Assembly: GCF_947491715.1 (NCBI RefSeq)
Contig: NZ_CANLKR010000045.1
Coordinates: 1-37,936, forward strand
DNA length: 37,936 bases
Source: an uncultured Shewanella sp.
GTDB taxonomy: Bacteria; Pseudomonadota; Gammaproteobacteria; Enterobacterales; Shewanellaceae
Reading direction: 5' to 3'
Position 1 is the first letter of the stretch, and each line of letters starts with the position of its first letter. This document shows, piece after piece, positions 34,099 to 37,936 of this stretch. The position numbers and the translations under genes were made by a program. Under the pieces are notes generated by a model. The model saw nothing but the letters and a program-made list of their open reading frames with translations. It had not been told where the DNA came from and made no database searches.

Positions 34099-34653
34099 AT
34101 GTCACCCACAGTTGAACGCATTATTGAAAGCGCCGAATCCCAAATCAGAGCGGGTGGTTATAACGCTTTTAGTTTTAGAGAAATAGCAAAACAAATAGGG
34201 ATTAAAAGTGCGAGCATTCATTATCATTTTCCCACAAAACCCGATCTCGCCATTCTAGTGGCTAATCGCTATACCCGGAGCTTTCAAGATCAACTCAAGC
34301 TCATAGAACAAAAAACACTGCTTCCTAAAGAAAGACTCATGGACTACATAAACTTATTTCGTCATGCCATAAAAGTGGATAAAAGAATGTGCCTTTGTGG
34401 CATATTAGCCAGTGAAACTTATGCCTTACCCGAAGCCTTGCAAGTTGAGGTGAAACAATTTTTTACTATGAATATTGAATGGCTTAAGCAGAACTTATTT
34501 AATCATTCTGACACAGGCATAGCCCAGGCAACACAGCTACTCGCCTGTTTAGAAGGCAGCTTATTGCTGGCTAATGCCATGAAGTCTGATGATGTCTTTG
34601 AGCTAATATCCGCACAATTAGTCACTCAAAATCATAATGAAGTGAATGATTAA
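34099..34653 (+). CDS. TetR-family transcriptional repressor
   Basis: 184 residues. The N-terminal HTH is typical (residues about 5-50, RIIESAESQIRAGGYNAFSFREIAKQIGIKSASIHYHFPTKPDLA). The ligand domain includes MCLCGILASETYALP, with two closely spaced cysteines (about 95-97) that could sense redox state or electrophiles as in NemR-like regulators; that is inference. The ATG has AGGAAAA upstream. It is divergent from the SDR-bicupin operon, with two near-identical palindromes in the shared promoter. Confidence 0.92.
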   Translation: MSPTVERIIESAESQIRAGGYNAFSFREIAKQIGIKSASIHYHFPTKPDLAILVANRYTRSFQDQLKLIEQKTLLPKERLMDYINLFRHAIKVDKRMCLCGILASETYALPEALQVEVKQFFTMNIEWLKQNLFNHSDTGIAQATQLLACLEGSLLLANAMKSDDVFELISAQLVTQNHNEVND

Positions 34654-34739
34654 CCGCCAACCTCATCGGCCTATTCATTCATTGTGTATTAAAACCCGCT
34701 GTTTTTTGTTAAGCTCCGCGGCGTAATAAAGGAGAGAGA

Positions 34740-35411
34740 ATGCAAATTTTTACCTATTGTCCCCCCAGTCTGCCTTGGCTCGATCTGCGTTATATTGATA
34801 GAGACATTATTGTGATCAATAAGCCCTCAGGATTATTATCAAACCCAGGGATCGCCAGCTACACACATGACTGTGCATTAACTCGATTACAAACATTATT
34901 TAACGATGCTATTTTGGTTCATAGGCTGGATTGTGCCACCTCAGGGATTATGGTGTTTGCTCGTAATAAAAAAGCAGAATCGCATTTAAAAACCCAATTT
35001 CAGAATAGGCAAACTCAAAAGACCTATATTGCGGTGGTCCAAGGGATAATAAAAGATCAAGCAGGTGAAATTAATTGTGCCATCACCCCTGACAGAAACA
35101 ATCCACCCAAACAAAAAATCGCCGCTCACTGCGAAGGTAAATCGGCCACTACTTTTTACCGTAAAGTAAATCAAAGTGATAAAGCGACCTTAGTTGAACT
35201 CACGCCCATCACAGGCCGCACACACCAGCTAAGAGTTCATATGCTCGCGATTGATCACCCCATTTTAGGTGATGAATTTTATGGAGGTGACAATGTAGAA
35301 AAAGCAGCCAAGCGCTTACAATTACATGCTCAAAGTTTAAGCTTTAGTCACCCCTATACGCAAAAGAAAGTCACTTTTAGTAGCAAGCATCCATTCTCAA
35401 TCCCAATATAA
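34740..35411 (+). CDS. rluA: RNA pseudouridine synthase RluA
   Basis: A 223-residue RluA-family enzyme (E. coli RluA 219), which makes pseudouridine at 23S rRNA 746 and tRNA position 32. The catalytic motif HRLDCATSGIMVFARN has Asp64; also seen are DIIVINKPSGLLSNPG (about 22-37), KTYIAVVQG, and LTPITGRTHQLRVHMLAIDHPILGDEFYG. The small size, lack of an S4 domain and match to E. coli RluA favour RluA over RluC/RluD. There is a strong AAAGGAGAG ribosome site. It is followed by a bidirectional terminator. Confidence 0.92.
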   Translation: MQIFTYCPPSLPWLDLRYIDRDIIVINKPSGLLSNPGIASYTHDCALTRLQTLFNDAILVHRLDCATSGIMVFARNKKAESHLKTQFQNRQTQKTYIAVVQGIIKDQAGEINCAITPDRNNPPKQKIAAHCEGKSATTFYRKVNQSDKATLVELTPITGRTHQLRVHMLAIDHPILGDEFYGGDNVEKAAKRLQLHAQSLSFSHPYTQKKVTFSSKHPFSIPI

Positions 35412-35444
35412 AGAGCTGGAGTCGAGATCTACTCCAGCTTTTTG
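35411..35444. terminator. Bidirectional intrinsic terminator
   Basis: AGCTGGAGT / ACTCCAGCT (9-bp perfect stem, 8-nt loop) with T-runs on both strands. It starts at the rluA stop codon and also contains the last codons of the convergent 109-residue gene, so one compact hairpin serves both. Confidence 0.9.
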
Positions 35445-35758
35445 GCCGTATAAAGGCAGATCCCGTCGCTCCAACATTGGAGTCTATTATCGGACGTTAA
35501 TACAAAGTACTCTGCAAAAATACTATCAGCATTTGCTTCTAATTTTAACCCTTGATTGATTTCAGTCTCGACAAGCTCATCTAAACTATGACAGCCATCC
35601 TTATACCACGTTTCTAAAAAATAGGTATTCTGCTCACGAAACAAGGTTAATTTTTCTCCTAGAAGTGGTCGTTCATCGATCCAATGCCCTAAGATTTCTC
35701 GGCCTTCCTTCTCTAAATCCTGCCAAAATAAGCGTTTACGCTTGTCGACTACGGGCAT
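35429..35758 (-). CDS. Small conserved-looking hypothetical protein
   Basis: 109 residues, family not recognised. It is soluble and acidic, rich in Leu, Glu, Trp and Tyr (LFWQDLEKEGREILGHWIDERPLL; FLETWYKDGCHSLDELVETE); no signal peptide or membrane segment. Its last codons form part of the terminator shared with rluA. It stands alone, 109 bp from the next upstream gene on the same strand. Confidence 0.65.
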   Translation of the reverse strand: MPVVDKRKRLFWQDLEKEGREILGHWIDERPLLGEKLTLFREQNTYFLETWYKDGCHSLDELVETEINQGLKLEANADSIFAEYFVLTSDNRLQCWSDGICLYTAKKLE

Positions 35759-35867
35759 ACTGTCACCTCAATTCTTTCTATTACGACTTAAAGTCTAGTC
35801 ACAAGCGTGAAAAAAACAAAAATGATCATGGGATCTTTTTCAAAATAAATAAAAACAAAAGCACAAA

Positions 35868-36338
35868 CTATTCTTGTAAAGCATACAAGACATCAAACAC
35901 GAATTGATCCCAGCCATCGGCACTAAAAGCGATATCCCTTATCCCTCTAACTTGATTAACGGCATGCAAAGGAGCGGCACCATTATCCATCAGTAAATAG
36001 GCCATAATCACACCCGTTCTGTCTTTTCCTGAATGACAATGAATAAGAACCGTTTTTTCGTTTTCTTCACATTCACGAATAAAAGCAAGCGCTTTAGGGA
36101 CTTGCTTAATACATAGCTCTAAATCCCCTTCTTGAGGAGGTACATTCGGCGAAAAAGGAATACATTGATGCAATAAACCTGCTTCCATAAAACATTCTGC
36201 GTTGCAAGATTCTCCATTATTCACAGAAAGAACAGCATCAATCCCTTGAGATTTTAATGCCTTTAGATCCCAAGGATCTTTGCTTGGACCACTTCGACCT
36301 GCAATTTTACCTTCAATCAACCAAAATAAGTGCCGCAT
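35868..36338 (-). CDS. Dual-specificity / tyrosine phosphatase family protein
   Basis: A 156-residue Cys-dependent phosphatase. The P-loop HCHSGKDRTG (about residues 100-109) has the nucleophile Cys101 and Arg107 in the C-x5-R pattern; the WPD-loop region may be near PFSPNVPPQEGD (about 61-72). The N-terminal WLIEGKIAGRSGPSKDPWDLKALKSQGIDAVLSVNN resembles prokaryotic and plant DSP/PTEN-like enzymes that start with a G-R-x-x-x-P motif. The Lys-Asp in the P-loop (SGKDRTG) is typical of lipid- or inositide-type and DSP23-like phosphatases, so the substrate could be phosphotyrosine or a phosphoinositide-like metabolite. It lies 20 bp downstream of the helicase gene. Confidence 0.87.
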   Translation of the reverse strand: MRHLFWLIEGKIAGRSGPSKDPWDLKALKSQGIDAVLSVNNGESCNAECFMEAGLLHQCIPFSPNVPPQEGDLELCIKQVPKALAFIRECEENEKTVLIHCHSGKDRTGVIMAYLLMDNGAAPLHAVNQVRGIRDIAFSADGWDQFVFDVLYALQE

Positions 36339-36358
36339 AAAACATTCCTACACCATTA

Positions 36359-37660
36359 CTATACTGATGGTTTTTTCCAAATACTTTCATTCGCTTTCAT
36401 GGCTTGCTTGCGTTTTTTCTTACCTGTACCTGCAGGTTTAGCCCCCGCAACACCTTGACGTGATGAGCAATCTACAGGAGCCTCGTCATCGGCTTCAAAG
36501 CCTTCAATTTGTTCTCTTGTTAGATTTAGCTTATTCTTTTTTTCTATCAAACTAAAATGTTGATATTCATCATGTGCAATTAACGTCATCGCCAAACCAG
36601 ACTCTCCCGCACGGGCACTTCGCCCTATTCGGTGCATATAATCCATTGGGCTTCTGGGCAGTTCATAATTGATGACCACTGGCAGTTTCTCAATATCAAT
36701 ACCACGAGCGGCAATATCTGTCGCAATGAGCACATCTATGTCACCACTCTTAAAAGCTGACAAAATACGATTGCGGGCACCTTGACCTTTATCACTATGA
36801 AAAACTTCAGCATTTATACCCGCTTTACTCAATTTTTGGGCGACACGATTACATGTGTTCTTAGCACTGGCAAAGATCAAAAGTTGACGCCACTGATTTT
36901 GCTTGATTAATTCAATCAACAGCCCTGTTTTTCTATTCTTATTAACAGTGATCACTCGTTGAATTAATCGCTCTTGTACATCATCACTTGTCGCATTAAT
37001 CACAACAGGCTTATATAGCAACTCATTGGCTAATAATTTGACTTCTTCAGGAAAGGTTGCAGAAAAAAGTAAAATCTGTTTTTTTTCAGGCAATAACTTT
37101 TGAATTTGAGCCAATTCCTCACTAAAACCCAGACTTAACATGCGATCTGCTTCATCAAGAATAAAGTGCTTAACATTACGCAGTTTAATCGCATTACTGG
37201 AGACTAAATCTAATAAACGACCTGGAGTGGCCACCAGAATATCAACGCCGCCTCTTAAAGCCAACATCTGAGTATTCACAGATTGGCCACCATATACCGC
37301 TTCCACTTTCAATTTAGGTAATAGTTTTTGTCCATATTGCCTAATACTGCTTGCCACTTGTTGTGCCAATTCTCGAGTTGGCACCAAGATGAGACTAGAA
37401 ACATCATTTCCTTGAGTTTGTTTCTTTTGCACCATATTAAGTTGAAGTATGGGTAAAGCAAATGCTGCGGTTTTCCCCGAGCCCGTCTTTGCCTGAGCCA
37501 TCATTGACTTCTTAGCTAAAATTTCTGGAATAGCCTGCTGCTGAACAGGAGTGGGATGAGAATATTGAAGCTCAGTCAAACATTGAACTAATTCTGGCAT
37601 TAAACCTAATTGAGTAAAACGGGCCGATGGGGGCATAGATGAAGAGCAAGACTGAGTCAT
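36359..37660 (-). CDS. DEAD-box ATP-dependent RNA helicase (RhlE-like)
   Basis: 433 residues. All motifs are visible: Q-motif (FTQLGLMPELVQCLTELQYSHPTPVQQQAIP), Walker A AKTGSGKT, PTRELAQQ, TPGRLLD, DEAD, SAT, IATDIAARGIDIEKLPVVINYELPRS and HRIGRSARAG. A short basic tail (KKKRKQAMKANESIWKKPS) aids RNA binding. This group acts in ribosome assembly, mRNA turnover and growth in the cold. The exact subfamily is not settled by eye; RhlE or a Shewanella/Vibrio paralogue is likely. A CAGCAAA/TTTGCTG hairpin (37716-37737) lies in its putative leader. Confidence 0.93.
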   Translation of the reverse strand: MTQSCSSSMPPSARFTQLGLMPELVQCLTELQYSHPTPVQQQAIPEILAKKSMMAQAKTGSGKTAAFALPILQLNMVQKKQTQGNDVSSLILVPTRELAQQVASSIRQYGQKLLPKLKVEAVYGGQSVNTQMLALRGGVDILVATPGRLLDLVSSNAIKLRNVKHFILDEADRMLSLGFSEELAQIQKLLPEKKQILLFSATFPEEVKLLANELLYKPVVINATSDDVQERLIQRVITVNKNRKTGLLIELIKQNQWRQLLIFASAKNTCNRVAQKLSKAGINAEVFHSDKGQGARNRILSAFKSGDIDVLIATDIAARGIDIEKLPVVINYELPRSPMDYMHRIGRSARAGESGLAMTLIAHDEYQHFSLIEKKNKLNLTREQIEGFEADDEAPVDCSSRQGVAGAKPAGTGKKKRKQAMKANESIWKKPSV

Positions 37661-37862
37661 AAAATAGAGATCACTGATATAACAAAAATAGTCGCTTATT
37701 CTACTCTATTTTAACCAGCAAAGCTTATGATTTGCTGTGTTCAATGATCTTAATCAAGTTATGAATCAAACAACATTTTTTAATGGAGAGTGATATGCAG
37801 GAATATAGAAGCTGAAGATTCAGTAATAAAGTACTGATTTTACTCTTGAGGTCAGTATGAAA

Positions 37863-37936
37863 TGGTATCCCCAAGGGGATTCGAACCCCTGTTACCGCCG
37901 TGAAAGGGCGGTGTCCTAGGCCTCTAGACGATGGGG
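37863..37936 (-). tRNA. tRNA-Glu (anticodon UUC), truncated by window end
   Basis: On the minus strand the sequence from the edge reads CCCCATCGTCTAGAGGCC, then an anticodon arm with CCGCCCTTTCACGGCGG (TTC anticodon), the T-arm GGTTCGAATCC and an encoded CCA end (37863-37865). Compared with E. coli tRNA-Glu only the first two acceptor bases are missing. The acceptor pairing TCCCCA/TGGGGA is intact. Confidence 0.96.

Noticed and set aside
37716..37737. Hairpin CAGCAAA/TTTGCTG upstream of the helicase as a riboswitch or thermosensor
   Set aside because: A single 7-bp stem without conserved riboswitch features; kept only as a note in the helicase entry.
37820..37837. TCAGTA/TACTGA hairpin after the tRNA as terminator
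   Set aside because: Six AT-rich pairs with no T-run on the tRNA strand; too weak to call.

Overview
The window looks like a chromosomal segment of a gamma-proteobacterium of moderate to low GC, most likely Shewanella or a close relative. This is inferred from the queA-tgt-yajC-secD-secF cluster, the acpH, yaeQ and rluA homologues, and a dispersed palindromic repeat near 23.15-23.24 kb whose translation I remember from many Shewanella genomes. No taxonomy could be run.

Region 1 (1-13740, all minus strand) is one flank of a type III secretion system (T3SS) of the Salmonella SPI-2 / LEE (Ssa-Esc) type. In transcription order it holds an AraC regulator, needle sctF, needle chaperone sctG/ssaH, inner rod sctI, MS-ring lipoprotein sctJ, sctK, stator sctL, gatekeeper sctW, then a CesT-type chaperone and a 1325-residue predicted secreted protein, then an ssaM homologue, export gate sctV and ATPase sctN. 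SPI-2 order is kept except for a ~5.3-kb insertion between sctW and ssaM: a ~695-bp extremely AT-rich spacer plus the chaperone/giant-protein pair. The rest of the apparatus (sctC, sctD, sctO-U, translocators) is not in the window and may continue past position 1. A matching palindrome, TCAGGT-N4-ACCTGA, lies at the same distance upstream of the AraC gene and of ssaM, which suggests co-regulation of two operons.

Region 2 (14.1-20.8 kb) is mixed: a DUF1415 gene, an unrecognised 460-residue protein with its own terminator (candidate T3SS substrate), a GNAT acetyltransferase, an exported YtcJ-like amidohydrolase, a LysR regulator and a GrpB-family protein.

Region 3 (20.8-23.3 kb) is a mosaic. 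Two small genes (a membrane protein and a PD-(D/E)XK nuclease-like protein) each end with their stop codon inside a TAACAA motif and are bracketed by attC-like inverted repeats. They look like two orphan integron cassettes without an integrase. Next to them lie the decayed 5' end of a REP-associated (Y1) transposase and the dispersed repeat.

Region 4 (23.4-37.9 kb) is mostly housekeeping: yaeQ, a siroheme-synthase N-domain protein, a DUF2007 zinc-ribbon protein, secF-secD-yajC-tgt-queA, acpH, a TetR-controlled short-chain dehydrogenase/bicupin operon with two near-identical operators, rluA, a small hypothetical, a Cys-dependent phosphatase, a DEAD-box helicase, and a tRNA-Glu(UUC) cut by the right edge.
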